Below, piece by piece: positions 41,525 to 51,237 of a DNA stretch of 64,000 nucleotides. Each line of letters begins with the position of its first letter. Positions within the stretch are counted from its first letter, which is position 1. Origin of the DNA: Paralcaligenes sp. KSB-10 (GTDB lineage: Bacteria > Pseudomonadota > Gammaproteobacteria > Burkholderiales > Burkholderiaceae_B); NCBI RefSeq assembly GCF_021266465.1, contig NZ_CP089848.1, positions 1,860,001 through 1,924,000 on the forward strand. The letters are read 5' to 3'. The position numbers and the translations under genes were made by a program. The notes below the pieces were generated by a model. It saw only the letters and a program-made list of their open reading frames with translations, searched no databases and was not told the origin of the DNA.

Positions 41525-41676
41525 GTGGTCAACCGAAGTTCAAATTTAAATCCAGAAAGTCGATACTATACTCCGCAACATGGCTATTTTTTGCGTTGTG
41601 GGCTTTAAATGCAAGAACTGGCCTCCATATGAACATGTCCAAGGCAGTAGCTTCAATCGCAGGGGGATCCTGAACC

Positions 41677-42558
41677 ATGAAACGAGTATTCTTATTCTTG
41701 CTGACCAACATCGCCGTCATGGTGGTGCTCAGCGCCACCATGAACGTCCTGGGGGTCGGGCGCTACCTGACCGCCAACGGCCTGAACCTGTCGCAACTCC
41801 TGATTTTTTCGGCACTGGTCGGGTTCACGGGATCGATCATTTCCCTGCTGATCAGCAAATGGATGGCCAAAACCAGCACCGGCGCACGCGTCATCGACCC
41901 GCAGGCCCCGGCCAATGCGCGGGAAGCCTGGCTGGTCGACACCGTTCACCAACTGGCCGATCGCGCTGGTATCGGGCGCCCCGAGGTCGCAATCTATGAA
42001 GGAGCTCCCAATGCCTTTGCCACCGGCGCGTTCAAGAACGATGCCCTGGTAGCCGTATCGACGGGTCTGCTCGAAAGCATGACCGAAGAAGAAGTCGCCG
42101 GTGTGCTCGGTCATGAAGTCTCTCACATCGCCAACGGCGACATGATTACCCTGACCCTGATCCAGGGCGTGGTCAATACCTTTGTGGTGTTCCTGGCGCG
42201 CGTCGTCGGGTATTTCGTGGACCGTGTCCTGCTCAAGAACGACAAAGACATTGGCCTGGGTTATTACGCGACGGTTATCGTGTGCGAGCTGATTTTCGGC
42301 ATTCTGGCATCGACCATCGTGGCCTGGTTTTCACGCCAACGCGAATACCGTGCCGATGCGGGCTCGGCGCGGCTGCTCGGTTCGCGCGAACCCATGATTC
42401 ACGCCCTGGCGCGCCTGGGCGGAGTCGAGGCCGGAGAGCTGCCGAAAACATTCCAGGCCTCGGGTATTTCCGGCGGCCAGGCCATCAGCGCCATCTTTGC
42501 CTCGCACCCCCCCATCGCAGCCCGCATCCGGGCACTGCAGGCCACGCAGCGCATTTAA
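41677..42558 (+). CDS. htpX: Membrane zinc metalloprotease HtpX
   Basis: 293 residues. Two N-terminal membrane segments (about 4-23 and 34-54), the zinc site [10 protein letters not shown] (about residues 147-156), two more membrane segments, and the third ligand region [12 protein letters not shown] near 223. It degrades misfolded membrane proteins and is usually part of the heat or envelope stress response. GGGGGAT precedes the ATG. Confidence 0.96.
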   Translation: MKRVFLFLLTNIAVMVVLSATMNVLGVGRYLTANGLNLSQLLIFSALVGFTGSIISLLISKWMAKTSTGARVIDPQAPANAREAWLVDTVHQLADRAGIGRPEVAIYEGAPNAFATGAFKNDALVAVSTGLLESMTEEEVAGVLGHEVSHIANGDMITLTLIQGVVNTFVVFLARVVGYFVDRVLLKNDKDIGLGYYATVIVCELIFGILASTIVAWFSRQREYRADAGSARLLGSREPMIHALARLGGVEAGELPKTFQASGISGGQAISAIFASHPPIAARIRALQATQRI

Positions 42559-42780
42559 GACCGACGCTGCTGCGGCCTGCCAGGGCAAGCCGCAGCACGC
42601 AATTGGCCGCCGATCCGCGCCAAGCCCGGCATGCCCTGCCCACAGCCAACACGCCTCACCACACTTTGCACCGCCCGAACAGGGCGTTGTCACTGCGGGC
42701 ATTTCAGCGCAAACTTCTGTATCCTGTCATTGAACATGGTGTCTGACCTCTTTTAACCTGCTCGAACCGTACAAAAGCCT

Positions 42781-44442
42781 ATGAACGAAGTTTTTGCACT
42801 CCTTAATTTCGGGGGCTATGTCGCCCTCTTGCTTTGGGGTGTGCACATGGTGCAAAGCGGCGTACAGCGGGCCTTTGGGGCCGCACTCGATGCCATGTTG
42901 GGCCACGCCCTGGGCACACGCCTGCGCGCCTTCGCGGCAGGCCTGGGCATCACCGCGGCCCTGCAAAGCAGCACGGCCACCGGCCTGATGATCACCGGTT
43001 TTGCCGCGGGAGGCCTGGTGGCACTGACTCCGGCCCTGGCCGCCATGCTGGGCGCCAACGTCGGCACGACCCTGATCGTCCAGCTCCTGTCATTCAACCT
43101 GACCGCGCTTGCCCCTATTTTCATACTGGCCGGCGTCTGGCTGTTCAGGCGCTATCTGCCCGGTCGCCGGCGCGACCTGGGCCGCGTTTTCATTGGCCTG
43201 GGGCTGCTCTTGCTGGCCCTGCACGAGCTCGTTACGCTTTTTGCGCCCATCCAGCACTCCTACCTGCTCGAGATCCTCCTCAACGCCCTGGCCACCCAAC
43301 CGGTGCTCGCCCTGGCGCTTGCCGCATTGCTGGCCTGGGCCTCGCATTCAAGCGTTGCCGTGGTGGTGCTGATCATGTCTTTGGCCAGCCACGGGCTGGT
43401 CACCCCGCCCGTCGCGTACGCCCTGGTGCTGGGCGCCAACCTGGGAACCTCGGTCAATCCCCTGCTCGAAGGCGTAACCAGCAGCGACCCGGCCACCCGA
43501 CGCCTGCCTTTGGGCAATCTGGGTCTGCGCATCGGCGCCTGCCTCATAGCGCTTATCCTGCTGCCCTGGATTCCAGCCCTCATGGGCCATCTGTCCCAAG
43601 ACCCGGCCCGCAGTGTCGCCAATTTCCATACCCTGTTCAACGTCGTGGCAGCCGCGATTTTCCTGCCCCTGCTCAAACCCTATACGCGTTTGCTTATAAG
43701 ATGGCTCCCCAAGCGCATAGATCCGAACGATCCCAGCAAACCCCTGTACCTGGACGAATCCGCGCATGAAGTGCCAGCCGTGGCGTTGGGCAATGCCGCA
43801 CGCGAAGCGCTGCGCCTGTCGGACATGTTGCAAACCCTGCTGAACATATCCCGCGCCGGTTTTCGCCGCGACAACCGCCACCGCATCGGCCCGGCCCGCG
43901 ATATCAACAATGCAATCGGCCATCTGGACAACCTCATCACCACCTACCTGGCCACGCTCGATCAGGAAAGCATGAGCGTCGACGACCATCGCCGCCTTGA
44001 CGAGGTTCTGACTTTCTCGTCGAACATCTCTCACGCCGCCAGCGTCACCACGACCGGCCTGCTCGGACACACCACCACCTTGCGCAAGAAAGGCTGGGTG
44101 CTCAAACCCGAACAACGCGAAGAACTCAGCAATATCCTGGACAGGCTGCTGCGCAACCAGCGCCAGACCGCCGCCCTGTTTGTCGCCGAAGACCTGAAAA
44201 GCGCCCGCTACCTGGCGCTCGAGAAAGATCAGTTTCGCGCCATTGAATCCGCCGCCGCCGAGCGCCAGCTCGAAAAAATCAAATCCGGCCAGGTCGATTC
44301 CGCAGAGCTCGGCTCGTTTTACCTTGAAATCCTGCGCGACGTGAAAACCATCAACTCGTATCTGGTCGGCGCCGCCGCCTACCCGGTTTTGGCCAAGCAT
44401 AATGAACTCTTGCCCAACCGTGTACGCGACACTGAAACATAA
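42781..44442 (+). CDS. Na/Pi cotransporter family protein (YjbB-like)
   Basis: 553 residues. Two NaPi repeats occupy about 10-150 and 175-310, each with the QSSTA/T signature (ALQSSTATGLMITGF; HSSVAVVVLIMSL), in about 8-9 membrane segments. The C-terminal 330-540 region is a cytoplasmic PhoU-like helical domain. It probably moves phosphate across the inner membrane, and YjbB has been linked to phosphate export. No pho genes are adjacent. Confidence 0.9.
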   Translation: MNEVFALLNFGGYVALLLWGVHMVQSGVQRAFGAALDAMLGHALGTRLRAFAAGLGITAALQSSTATGLMITGFAAGGLVALTPALAAMLGANVGTTLIVQLLSFNLTALAPIFILAGVWLFRRYLPGRRRDLGRVFIGLGLLLLALHELVTLFAPIQHSYLLEILLNALATQPVLALALAALLAWASHSSVAVVVLIMSLASHGLVTPPVAYALVLGANLGTSVNPLLEGVTSSDPATRRLPLGNLGLRIGACLIALILLPWIPALMGHLSQDPARSVANFHTLFNVVAAAIFLPLLKPYTRLLIRWLPKRIDPNDPSKPLYLDESAHEVPAVALGNAAREALRLSDMLQTLLNISRAGFRRDNRHRIGPARDINNAIGHLDNLITTYLATLDQESMSVDDHRRLDEVLTFSSNISHAASVTTTGLLGHTTTLRKKGWVLKPEQREELSNILDRLLRNQRQTAALFVAEDLKSARYLALEKDQFRAIESAAAERQLEKIKSGQVDSAELGSFYLEILRDVKTINSYLVGAAAYPVLAKHNELLPNRVRDTET

Positions 44443-44508
44443 GGTCTGGCAAAAAATTCGATGCCGCTCACCACGAACGGCATCAATTTGCTAGAATATC
44501 GTTCCCAC

Positions 44509-44584
44509 GGGGAAGTAGCTCAGCTGGGAGAGCGCTGCGTTCGCAATGCAGAGGTCGGGAGTTCGATCCTCCTCTTCTCCACCA
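44509..44584 (+). tRNA. tRNA-Ala(CGC)
   Basis: The 76-base cloverleaf is complete with an encoded CCA. The acceptor stem GGGGAAG/CTTCTCC includes the G3:U70 pair that defines alanine tRNAs. The anticodon stem CTGCG/TGCAG closes a TTCGCAA loop with anticodon CGC, reading GCG. The T loop is TTCGATC. Confidence 0.97.
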
Positions 44585-44598
44585 ATTACCGTTCCGTA

Positions 44599-44634
44599 AC
44601 AGTCCTGAATGGCTGGCGTGCGATTCAGGACTGT
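44599..44634. terminator. 12-bp stem hairpin between tRNA-Ala and norB
   Basis: ACAGTCCTGAAT and its exact complement (44599-44610 and 44623-44634) enclose a 12-base loop and overlap the norB stop codon. With convergent tRNA and norB transcripts it may act for both, though neither strand has a long T run. Confidence 0.6.
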
Positions 44635-46922
44635 GCCGTGACGCGCAGGCTGAAGTAGCTCTTGATCGCGGCGATGGTCAAGGGCAAGGCGCCAAAAATG
44701 ATGAACACCAGGTCGCCCGGAAGACGCAGCCATTCGATCAGACGCGAGGTATCGGTGCCCGTGTAGGCCAGGCTGCGGGCATGCCAGTAGCCGTGCTGGA
44801 CAACATCCCACACCTGCAGCACGCCGCCCGGAAACAGGCTCAGCGCAATCATCATCAACAAACCAATATTAGTGCCCCAGAACGCGACCTTGATGTATTT
44901 TTCGATATCTGGCCAATGAGTATCATCTGTTGTCTGGCGCAGCACGAACACCATCAGCGCAATGGCCAGCATGCCGAACACGCCCATCATGGCGGCATGG
45001 CCATGGTTGGGGGTAAGGATGGTGCCCACTTCGTAATAGCTGACGATAGGCAGGTTAAGCAGAAAACCGAATACCCCGGCGCCAAGGAAATTCCAGAAAC
45101 CCACGGCCATCAGGAAATAAAACGTCCATTTGTGAGGAACCGCTACGGGTTTGCCGCACTCGTCGCAATCTCCACGGGTGGTCTTTACAAAATCCCAGGC
45201 ATCCAAGGTCAGCAAAGTTAGCGGAACCACTTCCAGCACCGAGAACAAGGCGGACATGGCCATATTGAATTGGCTGTGCCCGGTAAAATACCAATGATGG
45301 CCCGTGCCGATCAGCCCCCCAAGAAAATACAGGATGGCGTCAAGATAAATGACCCGCAGCGCCGTATTGCGACGAGTCAGGCCAAGCTGGAAAAATGTCA
45401 GGGCAACCACTGTTGTGGCGAAGAACTCAAAAAAACCCTCCACCCATAAATGGATAATCCAGAAGCGCCAGGTATCGACCACGGTGAAGTTGGTTTTGGC
45501 TCCGAAAAACAAGGCGGGAATATAAAACACCGGGATGGCCAGCGCCGCATACAAAAACAGTCGCGCCAAAGGCCGGGCATTGGGGTTGGCCACCGCACGC
45601 GGCCGCGCCAGCCACCACAGCATTGCAAACCAGGCCAGCAGGCCCGCCACCAGCAGGTATTGCCAGAAGCGACCAATTTCCAGGTACTCCCAGCCCTGGT
45701 TGCCAAACCAGAACCACCAATCGCCAAACCAGCCCGACATGCCAGCCCATTCACCCAGCAGGCTCGCGCCAATCACCAAGGCGAAAGCGGCAAACAGTGC
45801 GTGGGTGGCCGGCGCCAGCCAGCCGGGCTCATCGGCGCGCAGCGAGCGGGCTAAAAACAAGGCCGCCGCCACATAGGCCGTGGCGATCCAGAAAATAGCG
45901 GTTTGCAGATGCCAGGTACGCAGCAGATTGCTGGGGAATATTTTCTCCAGCTGAAAACCGTAGAAGCTACCCGGGTCGGCCCGGAAATGCGCCACACCGC
46001 CACCAATCAGAGTCTGCATCAAGAACAGCAACGCCACCACCACGAAAAACTTTACCAGTGCGCGCTGCCCCGGGCTGGCCTGTCCGGGAATGACTTGCGG
46101 GTGCACGCGGTGGCCTCGGGTGATCCAGCCCAGGTAGTCGAACTTGCCAAAGGCCAACAACACCACGCCGATGCCAATAAGCAGGACCACCAGGCTCAGG
46201 GCACTCCATAGTAAAGCGCCTGGCACGGCCAGGTTGCCGACACTGGGATCGTACGGAAAATTATTGGTGTAGGAGTAATTGGCGCCGGGACGATTGGCAA
46301 CCGATGCCCAGGCAGCCCAGGTAATGAAGGCCGTGAGTTGATGTAGTTCGATGGGATCGGTGATCAGATCGGGCTTCAATCCGCCATTACGAGTCGGGTC
46401 GCGAAAATAATTTGTCCAGTAGTTTATCTGCTGGCGATAAGCAATGGTTTCGGCGCGTGTCAGATGCAGTGTATTGCTGGCAGCGTCAAAACGATTGGTC
46501 TTCAGGGTCACCGCGACTTCGCCGCCAACTGCAGCGGCCTGCTCGGGAGTCAATGAGGCAACGGGCTTGCCGTACCGTTGTTGGGCCAGGGCGGCAGCGG
46601 TATCTTGACCGATGCGATGCAAGGCCTCGGCTGAATAGTCCGGACCAAGATAAGCGCCATGGCCCCAGATGGTGCCGTTGTCCATCAGTCCATAACGCAG
46701 GAATATGGCCTGGCCGTCGCTGATGTCCCGGCCGGTGAACACTACGGCGCCGGCCTCATCCACCGTTTGGGCAGGAATAGGAGGCGCGTTGCGATAGGCC
46801 AGCGTCGTTATAGCCAACAACCCGGCAAAGCCGAGCACCATCACAATCAATACCGAGCGTATCCACCAGCGCGAAAGCCGTATTTCTTCCGGCTCGCTCT
46901 TGGGTTGTGCGGCTTGGTCCAT
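44625..46922 (-). CDS. norB: Quinol-dependent nitric oxide reductase (qNor)
   Basis: 765 residues from the ATG at 46922; the longer reading from 46973 is not supported. An N-terminal membrane helix and a roughly 200-residue periplasmic domain precede a 12-helix heme-copper oxidase-like core, the layout of qNor, which needs no separate NorC. Histidine-rich motifs (HLWVEGFFEFFATT, GTGHHWYFTGHSQFN) carry haem and Fe_B ligands. It reduces NO to N2O with quinol. It stands beside stress genes (PRC-barrel, CsbD), without denitrification genes, so detoxification is more likely than respiration. Confidence 0.95.
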   Translation of the reverse strand: MDQAAQPKSEPEEIRLSRWWIRSVLIVMVLGFAGLLAITTLAYRNAPPIPAQTVDEAGAVVFTGRDISDGQAIFLRYGLMDNGTIWGHGAYLGPDYSAEALHRIGQDTAAALAQQRYGKPVASLTPEQAAAVGGEVAVTLKTNRFDAASNTLHLTRAETIAYRQQINYWTNYFRDPTRNGGLKPDLITDPIELHQLTAFITWAAWASVANRPGANYSYTNNFPYDPSVGNLAVPGALLWSALSLVVLLIGIGVVLLAFGKFDYLGWITRGHRVHPQVIPGQASPGQRALVKFFVVVALLFLMQTLIGGGVAHFRADPGSFYGFQLEKIFPSNLLRTWHLQTAIFWIATAYVAAALFLARSLRADEPGWLAPATHALFAAFALVIGASLLGEWAGMSGWFGDWWFWFGNQGWEYLEIGRFWQYLLVAGLLAWFAMLWWLARPRAVANPNARPLARLFLYAALAIPVFYIPALFFGAKTNFTVVDTWRFWIIHLWVEGFFEFFATTVVALTFFQLGLTRRNTALRVIYLDAILYFLGGLIGTGHHWYFTGHSQFNMAMSALFSVLEVVPLTLLTLDAWDFVKTTRGDCDECGKPVAVPHKWTFYFLMAVGFWNFLGAGVFGFLLNLPIVSYYEVGTILTPNHGHAAMMGVFGMLAIALMVFVLRQTTDDTHWPDIEKYIKVAFWGTNIGLLMMIALSLFPGGVLQVWDVVQHGYWHARSLAYTGTDTSRLIEWLRLPGDLVFIIFGALPLTIAAIKSYFSLRVTAQS

Positions 46923-47005
46923 GGTTTGTTCTCTTTGGTTAAATGGCAATGGGGCCGGTTGTCGAAGAGGCAATGGCAGCCCTACTGTTTGCTACCCGCG
47001 CAGCA

Positions 47006-47431
47006 CTAGGAACTATGCCGATAGTAAGATTGGATTCCCTGCCACCAGTACGAATCGTCCACTCTGCTGGGCCAACTATCTTTATCAAACCCGGACGCGC
47101 GCCTAAGACGGTCTTTATCCACCTGCAGCACGACGAACCCACTGCGCGCATCAAACATCAGCGCATCCCAAGGCACCGCGAAGAGCTTCTTTCCCATGCC
47201 AAGGAAGCCGCCGCCAAAGCATAGCACCGCATAGCCCACCTGGCCCGTGCATATGTCCAGCATGACCTCCTTGATTTCGCCCAGGTCTTCGCCCTTATGA
47301 CTCTGGACAGCGCTGCCGACCAGGTACCGAGCCCCCATCAGGCTGGTGTCATGAACAGCGCCGATGCTGACAATATTCGCATCCGCCCCCATAAATCTCG
47401 CTGCACCCGCATCCGGATTTTTGTAGCCCAT
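47006..47431 (-). CDS. PRC-barrel domain protein
   Basis: 141 residues. GGGAG lies six bases before the ATG at 47431 but touches the ATG at 47437, so the former is preferred. The PRC-barrel spans about 33-110 (YLVGSAVQSHKGEDLGEIKE, then KKLFAVPWDALMFD). Such barrels bind RNA or protein partners and are common in small stress proteins. The C-terminal 25 residues are rich in aromatic and charged residues. It lies 83 bases upstream of norB and may share its transcript. Confidence 0.85.
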   Translation of the reverse strand: MGYKNPDAGAARFMGADANIVSIGAVHDTSLMGARYLVGSAVQSHKGEDLGEIKEVMLDICTGQVGYAVLCFGGGFLGMGKKLFAVPWDALMFDARSGFVVLQVDKDRLRRASGFDKDSWPSRVDDSYWWQGIQSYYRHSS

Positions 47432-47455
47432 GCCCATCTCCCGCCGGTAGGTAAT

Positions 47456-47632
47456 CTAGCGCTTGTTCTTCAGGTCCTCCTTGAGGTCGCCAAAACCCGA
47501 ACGGATTTTTCCAATGTCTTTCTGCAACTTGCCCTTTTCTTGAAGGTCGTTTTTGCCGACAACCTTGCCGGTCGTTTCCTTAACCTGGCCTTCCACTTGT
47601 CCCACACGGCCTTTGACTTGATCTCTGTTCAT
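47456..47632 (-). CDS. CsbD-family small stress protein
   Basis: A 58-residue protein that is easily missed because of its size. It reads MNRDQVKGRVGQVEGQVKET at the start and continues with GKVVGKNDLQEKGKL, the CsbD repeat signature. It is hydrophilic and predicted helical. CsbD proteins accumulate in general stress, and their biochemical role is not known. AGGAG stands before the ATG at 47632. It precedes the PRC-barrel gene on the same strand by 24 bases, so it may be in the same operon. A second CsbD lies at 55668. Confidence 0.87.
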   Translation of the reverse strand: MNRDQVKGRVGQVEGQVKETTGKVVGKNDLQEKGKLQKDIGKIRSGFGDLKEDLKNKR

Positions 47633-48006
47633 TTCACTCTCCTGATTAACTGTTCGTGCAATAAACCGGCACCTTATACAGAACAGGCGCCGGCCGTCCC
47701 GACAAGAATGAACACACAGCGGTATGCCGTCTGTGCGTTATCGTACGAAGTCGCTCACCAGGTTGAGCATGTATGAGCGACAGCGTACAGACATGACGAA
47801 GAAATACCCATAGTCTTATCGGGAACGGTAACGCGCCGAAATCATGCCTCCCTGGCGGAGGTTGCCAGTCGACCGTCAATCCGCTTTCGCAATGGCGATG
47901 GTCTGATCCGCCGCCGCCAATTATTTTCATTGGTTAAGGATCGCATCTGTAGGGATTGCTCACAATAACGTGCGTGGTTCTCGTAATTCAAATAGGATGA
48001 ATCATC
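47633..48006. other. Intergenic region between csbD-type and collagen-like genes
   Basis: A 374-base divergent spacer. I see no convincing gene; short frames on both strands have no domain. It must hold promoters for the leftward csbD-PRC-norB genes and the rightward collagen-like lipoprotein gene. No FNR box (TTGAT-N4-ATCAA) was found by eye. Confidence 0.6.
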
Positions 48007-48279
48007 ATGAAATATTCAAATCTAGCTCTTGCCGCTCTGGCGGCACTTACCTTGAGCGCCTGCACCGGGCCCGCCGGTCCGCAAGGCATGACAGGCAATA
48101 CGGGCAACACAGGCTATACAGGCGCCACTGGCGATACCGGAGCCACGGGCGGACAGGGGGCGCCGGGATACACCGGCGATACAGGCGCGACGGGTAGGAC
48201 AGGCGCGCGGGGAAGTACCGGCGCTCGAGGAGGTGTTACCAGTGGTGGCGGCACCACAGTCATCGTTCCGGCCCGCTAG
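48007..48279 (+). CDS. Collagen-like repeat lipoprotein
   Basis: 90 residues. The signal peptide ends in the lipobox LSAC (Cys19), so the mature protein is a lipid-anchored envelope protein. From residue 21 to about 75 it is 18 uninterrupted Gly-X-Y triplets ([19 protein letters not shown] and on), with Thr in the Y position of most. The tail is [16 protein letters not shown]. Such triplets can form a collagen triple helix, and Thr-rich ones in spore-coat collagens are often glycosylated. It is preceded by AGGAT. The function is unknown. Confidence 0.88.
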   Translation: MKYSNLALAALAALTLSACTGPAGPQGMTGNTGNTGYTGATGDTGATGGQGAPGYTGDTGATGRTGARGSTGARGGVTSGGGTTVIVPAR

Positions 48280-48514
48280 ACACAGCCTACGCCAAAACTC
48301 AATGCACGGAATCGATGGAATTGGCTACGCAGACAGGAGCCTCTCTATCGGGAGGCATCGGAAATCAAGAGGGAAGGTAGATACATGTGAATACGGTTAT
48401 GTGCGCTTAAATACATAGAAAGGAGAAGCGCCTTATAATCGGAACACTTCAGGCCATTGATTGAAGCATGCCAATCGCGCTATGCGATCTTAGTGATTGA
48501 TTGAGGAATTGCTC

Positions 48515-49234
48515 ATGCCTGCTCCCGACGACCCTCGTCAAAACCACCTTCTCGCGGCATTGCCGGCAGATGACTACCAACGCTTGTTGCCCAGCCTGGA
48601 ACCCATTTCAATGCTGCTTGGCGATGTGCTTTACGAATCGGGCGTGCAGATGCGCTCCGTCTATTTCCCCACCTCGTCAATAGTTTCTCTGCTGTACGTC
48701 ATGGAAAACGGCGCATCGGCCGAAATTGCCGTGGTAGGCAAAGAGGGAATCGTTGGCGTCTCTCTCTTCATGGGCGGCGAGACCACTCCTAGCCGAGCTG
48801 TCGTGCAAAGCGCCGGCCAGGCTTATCAGCTAAAAGGACAACAGCTGAAGGACGAGTTCTATCGAAACGGCCCAATGCAGCATCTATTGCTGCGTTATAC
48901 CCAGTCCTTGTTGACGCAGATGGCGCAGACGGCAGTGTGCAATCGTCATCATTCACTGGATCAGCAGCTCTGCCGCTGGTTGCTGCTGAGCCTAGACCGC
49001 TTGCAGTCCAACGAACTGGTCATGACACAGGAGCTCATCGCCAATATGCTTGGGGTGCGCCGCGAAGGTGTTACTGAAGCGGCCGGAAACCTGCAAAGAG
49101 TGGGCCTGATCGAATATCGCCGTGGCCACATCACGGTGCTCGACCGGCCGGGCCTGGAGGCGCGGGCCTGCGAATGCTATGCCGTGGTTAAAACGGAGTG
49201 TGACCGTCTGCTTCCGAAGACAACGGCTTCCTGA
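48515..49234 (+). CDS. Crp/Fnr-family regulator (first of a tandem pair)
   Basis: 239 residues from the ATG at 48515 behind GAGGA; a TTG at 48497 is rejected. A cyclic-nucleotide-binding-like sensor domain covers about 10-125 (VYFPTSSIVSLLYVMENGAS), followed by a helix and a Crp-type HTH (TQELIANMLGVRREGVTEAA at about 180-200). The C-terminus ends in a CEC motif followed by Tyr. No Fnr-type four-cysteine cluster is at the N-terminus, so it is not an obvious oxygen sensor. The neighbour at 49404 is a paralogue. Confidence 0.9.
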   Translation: MPAPDDPRQNHLLAALPADDYQRLLPSLEPISMLLGDVLYESGVQMRSVYFPTSSIVSLLYVMENGASAEIAVVGKEGIVGVSLFMGGETTPSRAVVQSAGQAYQLKGQQLKDEFYRNGPMQHLLLRYTQSLLTQMAQTAVCNRHHSLDQQLCRWLLLSLDRLQSNELVMTQELIANMLGVRREGVTEAAGNLQRVGLIEYRRGHITVLDRPGLEARACECYAVVKTECDRLLPKTTAS

Positions 49235-49403
49235 TGCTCCGCAAGGCACCATGGCGGCGGGCTTAGTGCGTTAGCGTCCAGACAAGCGCGGATTAATGCC
49301 GCAGACTACAGTGAACCTGGCAAGGTTAATCAATCTCATTAACCAGCACATTCTCCCCTTTGCATGCGCGATTTGCCGTATTTATCAATACCTGGAGCCT
49401 CTC

Positions 49404-50111
49404 ATGCCATTGCTTACACCTACTTCAGGCGCCAATCGTTTGATTGCAGGGTTGCCGCGCAAAGACCGCGACCAATTTCTCGCGCATTGCGAACCTGTAG
49501 AACTCGCACTTGCCGAGATTCTTGCCGAGCCAGGAGAGCGCATTCGCCATATTTACTTCCCGAAGAACAGCTTTATTTCACTGGTTGCGCCGATTGATGG
49601 CCGTGCGAGCCTGGAGGTGGGCTTGGTCGGTGACGAGGGCATGCTCGGCATCTCCCTGTTATTGGGAGTGAACGTCTCGCCGCTACATGCGCTGGTGCAG
49701 GGCTCGGGATCCGCGTTACGCATGAGCGCAGTGTCATTTCGCCGCGAACTGGAACTCAGCGCGGCGCTGCAACAACGCCTGAAACGCTATCTTTATGTGA
49801 TCCTCGGTCAGCTTGCGCAAACAGCCGCCTGCACCCGCTTTCATGTTGTCGAGCAGCGTCTTGCTCGCTGGCTACTCATGACGCAAGACCGGGCTCACTC
49901 GAACACGTTCCACATTACTCACGAATTTCTGGCCTATATGCTGGGGGTGCGCCGGGTCGGCGTGACCAAAGCGGCCACTTCGCTACAAAATCAAAAACTG
50001 ATCAGTTATAGCCGTGGGAATATTACAATTCTTGATCTCGATGGCCTCAACAAAGCATCGTGCTCCTGCTATGAAGTCGACAAAGCGGGCTACACCCATA
50101 CGATGGTTTAG
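49404..50111 (+). CDS. Crp/Fnr-family regulator (second of a tandem pair)
   Basis: 235 residues from the ATG at 49404, preceded by GGAG; an upstream in-frame start at 49296 would be unusual. It has the same layout as the previous gene: sensor domain (about 20-130, IYFPKNSFISLVAPIDGRAS), long helix, HTH (THEFLAYMLGVRRVGVTKAA) and a CSC-Tyr tail. It clearly arose by duplication. The spacing of about 170 bases suggests its own promoter or a long untranslated stretch. The signal is unknown. Confidence 0.9.
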   Translation: MPLLTPTSGANRLIAGLPRKDRDQFLAHCEPVELALAEILAEPGERIRHIYFPKNSFISLVAPIDGRASLEVGLVGDEGMLGISLLLGVNVSPLHALVQGSGSALRMSAVSFRRELELSAALQQRLKRYLYVILGQLAQTAACTRFHVVEQRLARWLLMTQDRAHSNTFHITHEFLAYMLGVRRVGVTKAATSLQNQKLISYSRGNITILDLDGLNKASCSCYEVDKAGYTHTMV

Positions 50112-50206
50112 CAGACACCTCGGCCTCGCAAAGAATTTTTGCCATACACGTGGGAAGCCGCCCGCAATACCACGGAAGGTTTGCGCGCGATCGACATGGC
50201 CGGAAA

Positions 50207-51040
50207 TTAAGCTTCCGGCGCAAAAAACCGGTCGCGCATTTCTTCCAGGCCCAACATATTCAGCAGATTGTCGAGCCGTTCGGTGGCTTTGCGGCGCGGC
50301 AGGTTTTTATACGAAGCAATGATCAGTTCGTTTTTCATCGAATGTTCCCAGCCCACCAGTTCGGTCACGGTGACTTGATAGCCGTGAGCTTCCAGTTGCA
50401 GGCTACGTAACACGTTCGTGGCCTGACTGCCGAATTCGCGCGTATGCAAGGGATGGCGCCACATTTCCGCCAAAGCCCCAGCTCCCAGCGACAGGGATTT
50501 TTTGCTGCGCAACACGGTGGCCACTTCCGCCTGACAACAGGGCACGACAACGATATACCTGGCCTGTTTGTACAGGGCAAATCGTATGGCGTCGTCGGTC
50601 GCTGTATTGCAGGCATGCAATGCCGTGACCATGTCTACCCGCGCCGGCAAGCGATCCGATGCGATGGAGTCGGCAACCGACAGATTCAGGAAGGACATGC
50701 CCGGAAACCCCAGTCGCTGCGCCAGGTCGGCGGCACTCCTGACCAGTTCTTCCCGTGTTTCGATGCCGTACAAGTGCGACTGGTCTTTCAACTGCTTGAA
50801 GAACAGGTCGTACAGAATGAATCCCAGGTAGGATTTGCCGGCGCCATGATCCACCAGCGTGATACCGTCGCGATCCTGCTTCAAGTCTTTGAGCAGCGGC
50901 TCGATGAACTGGAAAAGATGATAGACCTGCTTGAGCTTGCGCCGACTGTCCTGATTCATCTTGCCGTCGCGCGTAAGGATGTGCAGAGCCTTCAATAACT
51001 CAATGGACTGCTCGGGACGGATTTCGTGTGAAGAAGACAT
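50207..51040 (-). CDS. SAM-dependent methyltransferase (Methyltransf_32 type)
   Basis: 277 residues. Motif I is TLVDHGAGKSYLGFILYD (about 61-78), in which VDHGAGKSYLG is typical of the Methyltransf_32 (TRM13/METTL25-like) group. ALHACNTATDDAIRFAL (about 140) and VVVPCCQAEV (about 163) are the family's other hallmarks, with a Cys pair that could bind metal or substrate. The relatives act on tRNA or are uncharacterised, so the target is unknown. It is convergent with the Crp/Fnr pair. Confidence 0.85.
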   Translation of the reverse strand: MSSSHEIRPEQSIELLKALHILTRDGKMNQDSRRKLKQVYHLFQFIEPLLKDLKQDRDGITLVDHGAGKSYLGFILYDLFFKQLKDQSHLYGIETREELVRSAADLAQRLGFPGMSFLNLSVADSIASDRLPARVDMVTALHACNTATDDAIRFALYKQARYIVVVPCCQAEVATVLRSKKSLSLGAGALAEMWRHPLHTREFGSQATNVLRSLQLEAHGYQVTVTELVGWEHSMKNELIIASYKNLPRRKATERLDNLLNMLGLEEMRDRFFAPEA

Positions 51041-51237
51041 GGAGGGTGCAGCTTGGCCGGGTCATTAAGGAAGGTAGCCGCCAAGTTTAACCAATCTTGG
51101 GTATATATCGATAATCTACTAATAATCGGTCGCCGACCGTCACCATGGGTGAGGCATAAGCATCCAACGTGGCCCGCCCAAGGCCGGCGGAAAGGAGCGA
51201 GGAGCAGGTAAAATCCCGCCCCTCACTTAACTGGCGC

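Noticed and set aside
48007-48279. Reading the Gly-X-Y repeats as a phage tail fibre
   Set aside because: A lipobox signal peptide and absence of phage genes make an envelope lipoprotein more likely.
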